Part shown: positions 47,412-55,795 of the stretch, piece after piece | Layout: each line of letters opens with the position of its first letter | How positions within the stretch are numbered: the stretch's first letter is position 1 | Assembly (NCBI RefSeq): GCF_963665675.1 | Contig: NZ_OY762426.1 | Span: forward strand, 2,914,001 to 2,978,000 | Length of the DNA stretch: 64,000 nt | Reading direction: 5' to 3' | Source: an uncultured Methanolobus sp. | GTDB taxonomy: Archaea > Halobacteriota > Methanosarcinia > Methanosarcinales > Methanosarcinaceae | The notes under the pieces: generated by a model | What the model was told of the DNA's origin: nothing | The model's input: only the letters and a program-made list of their open reading frames with translations | Databases searched by the model: none | Translations under genes and position numbers: made by a program

Positions 47412-48338
47412 CTATTCAATTGTTTCAATTTTGTTTTCAGTTCCGTTGCTAACGATAAACGCATCTGGATTGAATTTATTCTCCATATCATGCCACAAAA
47501 TGTGAAACTCTTTAAGGTTCTGCAATGCTTCAGAGAGCATCTCCATTAAAAAAGGTAATTTTCTAACAAGAGGTAATTTTCGATTAAAAAGTTCTAAAGG
47601 ACTTTTTCCTTTTTCAGGATATCGCGAGACACTTGCAAGCGGTAATGTAATAACAGATAGGTAATAGAGAGGCATTATTACCATTATACTTTTCAAATTA
47701 ACAATAAATAGATACTTTACAGCTTCCCATATCAAGCCAAAATTTACCTTTTCAAAGTTTTTAATGAATTCAAGGCTAGTTTCTTTTAGTTCATGATCTT
47801 CTGGCAAAAATTCTGACATTTCAGTGATATTATCCATCCATTGATTTGCATCAACATCTACCTCAGAAAGTTTTTGAATGTACTTTTGAATACGTCTTTT
47901 ACCTTTTGATAAGTCCCTTAAAGCTTCATTAATTTCAGTTGCTTTTATGAACAACAAATCATCTTTTTGTTCCTTGATTGCATCAATTTCTTGAATGGCA
48001 TTATCTGATTGTTCTATAACAGTTTTAATGCTGGACTCATCAAAAAGTGGGAACTTTTTATACATGGGACCTTTTCTGGAACGTTCCAATATTCGCCCAA
48101 ATTTTTGTTGTGTTCTTCGACTGTTTTTTTGATGGATTTTTATGGCTTCATGTCCAATTTTTCTGGTAAAGTATTTTTCATCATAACTACCTGTCAGTGC
48201 AGCCATTGATTTATTAGCTTTTTCAACACTTTGAGCAAAGTAGAAGATAGCTTGAGGATACAATTTGTTCTCATACAATATTCTGGATGCCTCTAAATCT
48301 TTTTCTGCTATCTCCAATAACTCTTCAGCTAATCCCAT
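47412..48338 (-). CDS. HEPN-domain protein
   Basis: 308 residues. The N-terminal HEPN domain is clear (AEELLEIAEKDLEASRILYE, NKLYPQAIFYFAQSVEKANK; about 3-50). A helical middle part follows, then a hydrophobic segment near VNLKSIMVIMPLYYLSVITLPLASVS (about 215-240) that may be a membrane helix. HEPN proteins are often toxic RNases in toxin-antitoxin and abortive-infection systems; the R-x4-6-H motif is not obvious here. It is probably co-transcribed with its neighbours. Confidence 0.65.
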   Translation of the reverse strand: MGLAEELLEIAEKDLEASRILYENKLYPQAIFYFAQSVEKANKSMAALTGSYDEKYFTRKIGHEAIKIHQKNSRRTQQKFGRILERSRKGPMYKKFPLFDESSIKTVIEQSDNAIQEIDAIKEQKDDLLFIKATEINEALRDLSKGKRRIQKYIQKLSEVDVDANQWMDNITEMSEFLPEDHELKETSLEFIKNFEKVNFGLIWEAVKYLFIVNLKSIMVIMPLYYLSVITLPLASVSRYPEKGKSPLELFNRKLPLVRKLPFLMEMLSEALQNLKEFHILWHDMENKFNPDAFIVSNGTENKIETIE

Positions 48339-48430
48339 TTTATTTCATTCCTCAGCAACTAAACTCCAAATCATCATTAGTGGTAATTCAGCTTTAAGTT
48401 CATCATCAAAACTTTTCTGTTTTTTAAAAT

Positions 48431-50503
48431 TTAGTTTTCATGCTTAGTCAACAACATTTTTAAATCAAAAATCCTGTCAGCAACAAACTTAGGAACATTC
48501 GCTTCTATTTCATAAGAAACAAGCATTGGAATTATCGGCAAAGCAACTCTCAGTTTCTGATCTACGCCCATAGGAGAATAAAGGTCATAGAGAACATCAT
48601 CAATCTTCTTTTCTATCCCAGGGAGATCATGTTTAATTTCTTCAAGTTTTTGTTGGATAGTATCCAAGTACTCTTGAGTATTTGATTGCTCCTTGATTAT
48701 TACTATTAGGTGTTCTACATCTAAAGTTATAGAATCTAATTTTGCCTCAAAAGAGTCCATTTTTGCAGGAAGCGACATTGTTGGAAGCACGGAAATTATT
48801 GTTGTAAGAATTGCAATCTGGTCTTCAACTAGAGTACAGTTCTGAATCTCTTCAATCCTAGAAATTAGATTTTCATTTCCTGAAACGGTAGGTACCTGCC
48901 TATTTAAAATGAAAAATAAATCATCAAGATTCTTTTTCATCTGTTCTTGACTTCCAATTTCCCATTTTTGTACTTGTTTATTAACAGAGTAAACAATAGA
49001 CTCCGCATCTGTTCCCTTTGCTTCTTTACAAGCAACCTCAGCTTTCTTCTTTAAAATATCAATTAGTTCTTTTATATTTGCCCTGAAGAATGGACTTGAT
49101 TTTTTGAATAAAAGGTACATAGCAGGTGTTTTGTATTTGTTTTCATCCATTAACTGGTCTACATGAGTACAAATATCAGAACAATATCTAAGTATTTCTT
49201 GGTGTTCAAATTCAACATCTTTGGCACTTTGCACAGTTTCAAGAACATTAGCTAATTGTTCAACAGCTTCCAGAAGCTTCTGCTTGCTCTCAGAACCACC
49301 TATCTCTTCTTTTGCATTTTCAATGTACACATCAATTTCTTTTTTTGACATTGTCTTTTTGAAAATCACAGCATCAAAAGAACGATAAAAAGGATAACAG
49401 AACTTTGCAGGATTATATAGAGCATCTTCTTTTGCAGCGTTTTCAAAATGAGTAATTGCCTTCTCCAAAAAATATTTCAATTCATTTTCGCTTTCTGAAT
49501 TTGATGCCTTATATATGCTGATTTTTCCTATTGAATGATTTGCAGAAGCTCTGGCATTAGGGTCTGTATTTTGTAATAATTCATACAAGTAGGTTTCAGT
49601 TTTTAGCTTGATGTTATCGGAAATAAAAGGAAATACGTTACTTAATTCATAAGAAACGTTTGTTACTATTTGGTTATTTTCATCTTGTGTTAATCGACAC
49701 ATTTCTTTCCATACGTCATATTTTGCTTCTTCAGGAGCAGCTTTGAATATATATGAAATATAGGAAGATGCTCCCTGTCTAATATCTTCATCATCATCAT
49801 TAAGTAGTTCTTGAACGATATCCCATGCTTGCAATTTATACTCATCCGGAACATATTGAAAAGAATAAGACAAAGCATCGGAAGCACACCATCTGTTATC
49901 TGAATATATGTCATCTACAAGCGCATATAAAGCATTCCAAGCTTGTACTTTGAGTTCATCCGGTAAATACTCAAAAGAAACGGCAAGTGCATAAGATGCA
50001 GCAAATCTTACAAATGGATATTCATCTTCTACTAACGTATGTATGGCTTCAAATGTTTCATTCCTGAATTGATTGGGTATGTAAGAAAAAATATCCCCTA
50101 TCGTTGAAATAATACGGTCCCTAACATTTGGATCATCATCACCTGTTAATTTTATTAAATCAAACCAAGCATCAGATTTATCCGGAAGTGAAGTGAATAC
50201 AGATCCAATAGCTGAAGCTACACTGTGAATGGCTTCTGAATCGCTAATGTTTGTTAATCTTACCAAATCATTCCAAGCACGATATTTATCGGGGAAGTAT
50301 GGAACTGCATAAGCAAGTGCAAAACTTGCATTATATCTAACATCTGAATCTTCATCACCTGCTAATCTTATCAAATCGGACCAAGCATTAGATTTGTCAT
50401 TTAATGACTCGAAGTTATTTGATAATAAGTCAGCAGCTTTTAAACGATTATTTACGTCTTTACTCAAACTAAGCCCATGAATTTCATCTTGATTCGCTGA
50501 CAT
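48431..50503 (-). CDS. HEAT-repeat protein with C-terminal coiled-coil domain
   Basis: 690 residues. About eight HEAT repeats fill residues 15-330 (units like AWxDLIRLAGDEDSDVRYNASFALAYAV and AWNALYALVDDIYSDNRWCASDAL). A helical TPR-like zone follows (about 335-520), then a coiled coil (QEYLDTIQQKLEEIKHDLPG IEKKIDDVLYDLY, about 610-645) and a conserved-looking end (LRVALPIIPMLVSYEIEANV). Methanosarcinal genomes hold several such proteins. It is likely a scaffold or sensor that works with the HEPN and nuclease-like neighbours. Confidence 0.65.
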   Translation of the reverse strand: MSANQDEIHGLSLSKDVNNRLKAADLLSNNFESLNDKSNAWSDLIRLAGDEDSDVRYNASFALAYAVPYFPDKYRAWNDLVRLTNISDSEAIHSVASAIGSVFTSLPDKSDAWFDLIKLTGDDDPNVRDRIISTIGDIFSYIPNQFRNETFEAIHTLVEDEYPFVRFAASYALAVSFEYLPDELKVQAWNALYALVDDIYSDNRWCASDALSYSFQYVPDEYKLQAWDIVQELLNDDDEDIRQGASSYISYIFKAAPEEAKYDVWKEMCRLTQDENNQIVTNVSYELSNVFPFISDNIKLKTETYLYELLQNTDPNARASANHSIGKISIYKASNSESENELKYFLEKAITHFENAAKEDALYNPAKFCYPFYRSFDAVIFKKTMSKKEIDVYIENAKEEIGGSESKQKLLEAVEQLANVLETVQSAKDVEFEHQEILRYCSDICTHVDQLMDENKYKTPAMYLLFKKSSPFFRANIKELIDILKKKAEVACKEAKGTDAESIVYSVNKQVQKWEIGSQEQMKKNLDDLFFILNRQVPTVSGNENLISRIEEIQNCTLVEDQIAILTTIISVLPTMSLPAKMDSFEAKLDSITLDVEHLIVIIKEQSNTQEYLDTIQQKLEEIKHDLPGIEKKIDDVLYDLYSPMGVDQKLRVALPIIPMLVSYEIEANVPKFVADRIFDLKMLLTKHEN

Positions 50504-50663
50504 CTGCCTTGTAAATATAGCATGTCAGTATAAATAAAATTCTATTCAGATACATTTACTGTTTTATTCTAATTTTGTAATCATCTGATACTGTGGTGTT
50601 ACTATACATAAAATAATCAAATTGCTTCATAAGATACATATTTCATTAAATGTGAACTGACAA

Positions 50664-51518
50664 TTATTCCTCTTTTTTCCTTATGACATCATCAAGTGTT
50701 TTGCTGCTCTTAGTGTTCCTTTCAGCTTTCCACTCTATCCATCCGTTGGCTGTTCTGGCTAGCACAACAGAAGCCGCCATAGATGGTGAAGAAAAGGTAA
50801 AATCCTCCTGGAAAACATACACACCGTCTTCTTCTTTTAAGATTCCATTGTCTACAAGGTTAGCTCTAAAATTTGTGATGCCTTTCTGAATAGATGGTGT
50901 TTCTTCTATGTTTGACTTAGATCCTTTATTAACAACAAACCCTTCTTCAGTATATTCACCAACAGCATCAGCATCTTTACTCTTGCAGTAGTAAGTATTT
51001 TTCTTGCTTCTCTTTGTTTGCTCAAAAATAGGATAACCAAGAGTGGCCATTATGATTTTTAATTCATCAAAGAAACGTAAAACAAAATCCCGGTCTTGAT
51101 CTGTCAGTGATGATTTGGTGGGAGTATTACTATTTTCCAGAGTACATTTATTGACTAATTTGGCCTGCTCACAAGCATGATTTTCAAGATACTTGATATG
51201 GGCTTTGTTCAAGTTGTTTTTCTCTGAAACAAAGCATATAGCCTGATTCCAGAAATCCTTCTTTTTGTGGTGATCGCTTAAGCGAGTGGTTAATATTTCA
51301 GACTCACCAACATACACTTTAGGTTTTCCAACTTCGTCTTTTTCACCTATTAAGAAGTAAAGTCCCGGCTGTTCAAGTTCTGGTCGTTTCAGACCAGCAT
51401 CCAATTTTGCTCTAGGAATGGAAACAGCTTTGACAATAGAATCAAAGAACTCGCATATTTTCACTCCCTGTGGGTTGGCATCTGGCAGGTAAATTGAAAT
51501 TGTTCTTCCTATTGTCAT
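50664..51518 (-). CDS. GIY-YIG nuclease-domain protein with DUF4357
   Basis: 284 residues. The GIY-YIG fold (about 50-120) is read from GLYFLIGEKDEVGKPKVYVG (the GLYFLIG/VYVG strands), followed by ESEILTTRLSDHHKKKDFWN and HIKYLENHACEQA, where the Arg and Glu are expected. The C-terminal DUF4357 (about 225-275) reads ASVVLARTANGWIEWKAERN. This pairing is common in defence islands and restriction-type loci; DNA cleavage is the family activity. It lies 20 bp downstream of the DUF4365 gene, in the same direction. Confidence 0.75.
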   Translation of the reverse strand: MTIGRTISIYLPDANPQGVKICEFFDSIVKAVSIPRAKLDAGLKRPELEQPGLYFLIGEKDEVGKPKVYVGESEILTTRLSDHHKKKDFWNQAICFVSEKNNLNKAHIKYLENHACEQAKLVNKCTLENSNTPTKSSLTDQDRDFVLRFFDELKIIMATLGYPIFEQTKRSKKNTYYCKSKDADAVGEYTEEGFVVNKGSKSNIEETPSIQKGITNFRANLVDNGILKEEDGVYVFQEDFTFSSPSMAASVVLARTANGWIEWKAERNTKSSKTLDDVIRKKEE

Positions 51519-51538
51519 TGATAAGACCCCTTAGTTAA

Positions 51539-52990
51539 TTATTCTCGGTAAATATTATCAGTGGGAAAGTAAATAGTTTTGTTTATATTTTGAGAATTTA
51601 ATTGAAGTATTGGATGAATCCACTTTGGATTTTCTACAGTGATAAAATCATCTTTTGCTAACCACATTTCTTCTTCTAAACATGTAACAGCAGAAATGAA
51701 AACATTAAATTCTTTTCTAGCAAAGTTGCCTATTCTAGTCCAGATTTTTTGGGAAAATTCCTTGAAACCATTTGGATCTTGATAACGAAAATCATATTCT
51801 GGATAAAAATCAGGGCCATTAATATAATAATTAACTGTATCGACTATTTTAGATGTCCCACATTCAATACAAAGACTAACTAAATCTTGTTGTGTGTAAC
51901 TAAATCCAATATCAATTTCATTATCATATTGGTTATCTAAAAAGAAAATACTATGTAAACAACCTCCACATTTTGGGCATGTTGGAAAAACTGTAGGAAT
52001 AATTTCTATTTCCTCAGATTTTGTATCAACATAAGCTATCTTGTATTCTTTAGAGTCACACCTTAAATAGTCTTCAATGTCCGCATAATCTGGGTTTGTT
52101 AGTATATCGAAATATCGGTTAGTATTCGGTGAGTAAAAATCAGCCGGCTTGTCGCCTAGTTTATCATCAAGCTTTAATTCAAATAAATCGTGTTTTTTTG
52201 CATAAAAGATTATTTGACCTTTTAAAGTGTTATATTGATTTATGCTCAATTCTAAATTTTTATTAGCTTCTTTTGCCGTGTCTAATGCTATTTGTAATGA
52301 TTCCTCCATATCATGATTCATTTTAAAACTATCTAAAAATGCCTTCAGGCACACTTTTGAAGCTATTTCAGGGTTATGTATTGCTTCAAAATTTGATTTT
52401 GTCTTTCCAAAAATCAAATTATTTTCATCTGCTAGAACAGTATATGACGATTTTAAGTGCAGATTTTCTTTTTCTAAAAAGTCATAATTATCCAACTTTT
52501 CTTTGTGCTTATTAATAATTTCAATCCACTTTTCTAAATAATCTTTATTCTTTTTTTTGATGATATTTTCAGTTGGAATGGAAACTGTAAGTGATTTAGC
52601 ACCATCTTTAATCAACGGAGCCAAATATTTTAACAAATTTTTATCAATAGACAGCCAATATGCCACGTCATTTGTTGTATCTACTAAGATTAGTAATGTA
52701 GGCAATATGCTTCTTTCACAATAAGCGAGGTATTTTAGGTTACATTGATGTTTTGGTATTTTTAAATTATTATCAGATAATTTTTTAATCTGGACATCTA
52801 TTCTTCCCAAAGGTATTTGGTTATCATTTGTAATTTCTAAGATACCGTCTGTATTAGGAACTTTGTCATTTTTTCGAATATCTGTCTTTACATTTTCATG
52901 AATTATATGTTCAAAAATACTAATTGCCTTATTTTCAGGAATATTAGATTTTGGATATGGGGCTGGATCCGCTTTTATTATTTTTGTCAT
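51539..52990 (-). CDS. DUF4365 protein with C-terminal zinc-binding region
   Basis: About 483 residues from ATG 52990 (MTKIIKADPAPYPKSN); an ATG at 53005 adds MLLFH. The N-terminal DUF4365 domain (about 20-150) shows FEHIIHENVKTDIRKNDKVP and NQIPLGRIDVQIKKLS. The latter places Asp and Gln-x-Lys as in a PD-(D/E)XK-like site. Further on, CPKCGGCLHS and CIECG could bind zinc. DUF4365 proteins are linked to defence loci. It is the first gene of the five-gene run, reading away from repeat B, whose flank must supply its promoter. Confidence 0.65.
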   Translation of the reverse strand: MTKIIKADPAPYPKSNIPENKAISIFEHIIHENVKTDIRKNDKVPNTDGILEITNDNQIPLGRIDVQIKKLSDNNLKIPKHQCNLKYLAYCERSILPTLLILVDTTNDVAYWLSIDKNLLKYLAPLIKDGAKSLTVSIPTENIIKKKNKDYLEKWIEIINKHKEKLDNYDFLEKENLHLKSSYTVLADENNLIFGKTKSNFEAIHNPEIASKVCLKAFLDSFKMNHDMEESLQIALDTAKEANKNLELSINQYNTLKGQIIFYAKKHDLFELKLDDKLGDKPADFYSPNTNRYFDILTNPDYADIEDYLRCDSKEYKIAYVDTKSEEIEIIPTVFPTCPKCGGCLHSIFFLDNQYDNEIDIGFSYTQQDLVSLCIECGTSKIVDTVNYYINGPDFYPEYDFRYQDPNGFKEFSQKIWTRIGNFARKEFNVFISAVTCLEEEMWLAKDDFITVENPKWIHPILQLNSQNINKTIYFPTDNIYRE

Positions 52991-53120
52991 GTGAAATAGA
53001 AGCATAGATTGATATATAAATTTGTTTAGAATCTGTAATACTTATGCAGATAGTGTAGTAAGTAATAAATAAAAAAATATTCAATTTTCTCCTTGGATTT
53101 AAACAAGAACATTCTAAAAT

Positions 53121-53202
53121 TCTGAGTATCTATTTTCTAGGATACCTATATCCCCAAACAAAAATGCGGGGTAATAGTAATAACCAAAAAACGCAACGTT
53201 CT
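53121..53202. repeat. Palindromic junction repeat B
   Basis: The core reads CCCCA-AACAAAAATG-CGGGG (53152-53171; one base differs from copies A and C). The left arm (TGAGTATCTATTTTCTAGG, ATACCTATAT) is the inverted partner of A's right arm. The right arm (CGGGGTAATAGTAATAACC, AAAAAACGCAACG) is the exact inverted partner of C's left arm over 32 bases. Confidence 0.9.
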
Positions 53203-54286
53203 GTTTATTCGTTAGAACTACATATTGACATTTCACATAAATGTTGAAACAACCTTTAACTTATATCCGGGAAATAATTCTGATTCGCTAAGTTTTTCCT
53301 GTGTTTCACTATTCATAGCCTTAAATCGTTTGCCTACAATTTCAGCAACGTTTTTATCTCTTAAAAAAATCATATACGGATTATCTTTAAGTTTCCTCTT
53401 TGCCATAGATTTAAAGCTTTTATTAGATTTGTGATTTAATTTAAGAAAAGAAAGTTTTAGAGTATAGTCGATGGATGGTATAGTTGATTGTATTATATCG
53501 CTTTGTGAGTCATTTTTCAGTCGCCTTGTATCAGTGAAATTTGCTTGTAGTCTTGTTTCTTCGATATTTTTTTTAATCGACTGATGTAAAGTTTTGATAT
53601 AAGATAATTCATCTTTATCACGATAAACTATGGAATGTGAGCAGTTGAACAGTTGAAGTTTATTAATTGCATCTATATCAGAAGTATTTTCAATGAGTAT
53701 GATATGATCAGAATCCGAAGACACCTCATAGAATTTTGGATCAAACATTAAAAGAGATAATTTCTCATTAAGCGGACAACAAATTTGAAGCCCAGGTGAT
53801 TGCAACCCTACTAGCATCCGTTTTTTAAGTTTTACATAGTTATATAAAACTACTGGAGCGTCACTTGTTATAAAGTTCACATGAGTATTATTCACGAGTA
53901 GAACAGGGAATAAATCCTTTATTAGGTCTACCCCCACCATTGCAGGACCCATTGCCAAAAATTGAGACCGTGGAAACCTATCTGCTATTAAGTCAGTTTT
54001 TTCCAAATTATCTGTTTCAATGGTTTCAAGATTATACTCAGAAACACTTTGAGAGAACTCTTTTATAAATTGATCTGCAGTCTCTTGCATTTTTTTGGTA
54101 CGCGCATGTTGTAGCAAAAGAAATAGTAATAAGTCTAAGTAAGAGTCTCGATTTATATCACCAAAATTTTGTTGATTGACTATTTTTTTTATTACTTTTG
54201 ATTGAGAATATTCTAAATCACTTAATATTTTTTCCCACTCACCGTTATCATCGTAAAAATAGCTTGATTGACAAAGGTTCCTTATT

Positions 54287-55574
54287 GAGGCCGTCTAATT
54301 AGATCTTCGGCATAAAAGCTTATCCTTTTTTTTCGTCATCTTCATCATCTATCTTTTTTTTTTTTGGGGGGGGGGGGCGGCAGCTATAAATAGCATAAAT
54401 CTGGCCCGCCTCATGGCTAAAAAAGTAATGATGTATGGAGGAGTCCAATTTGAGGACTCTATTGAAAACTATCTGAACAGGGAAAGCGCCTCAATTTGCC
54501 AATTCCTGCACTTTCTCTGCATAGAAGACATTTCACAGTACTTAGAGCGTACTGTGTATGCCAACAAAAGTTGGCATTACAAATATAACATTTCCTCAAT
54601 GATAAAACTCTTCATTGTTATGTGTTTCAGGCAGTTATCTTATGAGAAAACAGTCGCCTCATTAACAGAAGAAGAGGCAATACTACTCGCTTTTTGCGAT
54701 AACAATGGTGTTGTAAAACTTCCTTCATCAAAGACCTTGCATAATTTTGTAAAATATCGATTAGGAGAAGATGGAATAACTGAAATAATGATGTTAGTTG
54801 GAGAAAGAATCCTTAAACTTGCTCAAATAAAAGAAGCTAAGATCGATTCAACTCCGCTTGAAGCTTCAAGATACGATAAATATGCGGATTATAATCCTCA
54901 TTACAAATGCAAGATGGACAAAGCTCATATCACGATGGTAGGAACTTATCCCGTGTTCATGACACATACAAATGGCAAAGCAGGAGATACTCATGAACTC
55001 ATCAAACACATTCAAGCATTGAAGAAAATGAATGCGGATATTGACATGTATTCTGCAGATACGGGTTATAAAGCATTCAAGAATCATGCAGATATCTGGT
55101 ATCATTTGAATGCAAGGCCAGTTATTGCATATCCAAAAAATGCTGTGATCAGCAAAGATGGCGAAATGGACAAAATCGATCATTGGGTAAATAAAATGTG
55201 GTTTCTGGGTGGGAATATACTTGCAAGTACTGAAGAAAAACTAAAATTCCTATATGAGATTGGAATGTCTAAACAGGTTGGGATGAACTTACGTAATCAA
55301 AATATGAGGGATGAATCGTTCTATGAGCTATACAAGAAAAGAGGAGAATGCGAATCAAAGCACGGACACATTAAAGATGTGGTCAAGTTCGACATCAGAA
55401 GAGTTAGAGTAGAGAGTAGAAAACTCTACTCTCTACTGAGTTTTGTATCGTATCAGTTACTTGTACTTACAGAAATACAGAATGGGTTTGAGAAAAGAAA
55501 TTCATTTGGAAGCTTTTATTGAAAATGTTTGTCTAATTAGAATAGAGGTATTTGGAAGCTAATTAGATAACCTC
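54287..55574 (+). mobile_element. Insertion sequence inside the DUF4238 gene
   Basis: The ends are GAGGCCGTCTAATTAG (54287-54302) and, reverse-complemented, GAGGTTATCTAATTAG (55559-55574), 13 of 16 identical. They are flanked by the 5-bp duplication TTATT (54282-54286 and 55575-55579). Length 1288 bp. The leader before the transposase contains a T12-G12 homopolymer pair at 54354-54377. Confidence 0.88.
54413..55522 (+). CDS. DDE transposase (IS4/IS5-like superfamily, DDE_Tnp_1)
   Basis: 369 residues, intact. An N-terminal helical DNA-binding part (SSMIKLFIVMCFRQLSYEKT, then SSKTLHNFVKYRLGEDG) precedes the catalytic domain: AKIDSTPLEASRYDKYADYN (first Asp), MYSADTGYKAFKNH (second Asp), and KKRGECESKHGHIKDVVKFD (Glu). 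The exact IS family is not clear by eye. It lies within well-defined ends, so the element is probably functional. Confidence 0.8.
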   Translation: MAKKVMMYGGVQFEDSIENYLNRESASICQFLHFLCIEDISQYLERTVYANKSWHYKYNISSMIKLFIVMCFRQLSYEKTVASLTEEEAILLAFCDNNGVVKLPSSKTLHNFVKYRLGEDGITEIMMLVGERILKLAQIKEAKIDSTPLEASRYDKYADYNPHYKCKMDKAHITMVGTYPVFMTHTNGKAGDTHELIKHIQALKKMNADIDMYSADTGYKAFKNHADIWYHLNARPVIAYPKNAVISKDGEMDKIDHWVNKMWFLGGNILASTEEKLKFLYEIGMSKQVGMNLRNQNMRDESFYELYKKRGECESKHGHIKDVVKFDIRRVRVESRKLYSLLSFVSYQLLVLTEIQNGFEKRNSFGSFY

Positions 55575-55795
55575 TTATTAACATTTTAGATGAAGTCTTA
55601 GAATCCAAATGATAACTATACACGTAAGTAGAATCGTTAGAAAAGTTTCTTAAATAAAACTGAGGAACATAATGTTGTTTTTTATAGGCAGGCATGATAA
55701 ACACATAAAATTGTTAAGGTCTTAAACTTGATTCCAAAATATATATAGATGTTTATTATGTTGTGTAAAATCAATTAACTAAAAGGAAGTAAGTG

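Larger units (their letters stand above)
46437..53156 (-). mobile_element. Cargo-only casposon-like element (no integrase)
   Basis: 6.72 kb bounded by inverted repeats: CGGGGTAATAGGTATCC then TGAAAAATAGATACTCA at the left, and the complement of TGAGTATCTATTTTCTAGG then ATACCTATATCCCC at the right. The 10-base AACAAAAATG is repeated directly outside both ends (34 bp are shared if the arms are counted). The five genes are all on the minus strand; none is an integrase, polymerase or recombinase. The element shares its terminal CGGGG..TAG tip and target with the adjacent casposon, so mobilisation in trans by that casposase is the simplest reading. Confidence 0.6.
53233..55695 (-). pseudogene. DUF4238 gene split by an insertion sequence
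   Basis: The N-terminal part (55695 down to 55580) reads MPAYKKQHYVPQFYLRNFSN, then DSTYVYSYHLDSKTSSKMLI, with the HYVPQFYLRNF hallmark of DUF4238. The rest (54286 down to 53233) continues RNLCQSSYFYDDNGEWEKIL and later FITSDAPVVLYN. Removing the IS and one copy of the TTATT duplication restores one frame of about 389 codons without other faults. The disruption is therefore recent. A distal open frame could begin at TTG 54117, but this is unlikely to be the natural start. The function of the family is unknown. Confidence 0.85.

Noticed and set aside
53233..54117. A complete 294-codon gene with a TTG start
   Set aside because: The frame continues upstream to the IS end and resumes beyond it with the DUF4238 N-terminus, so it is the 3' part of a split gene.
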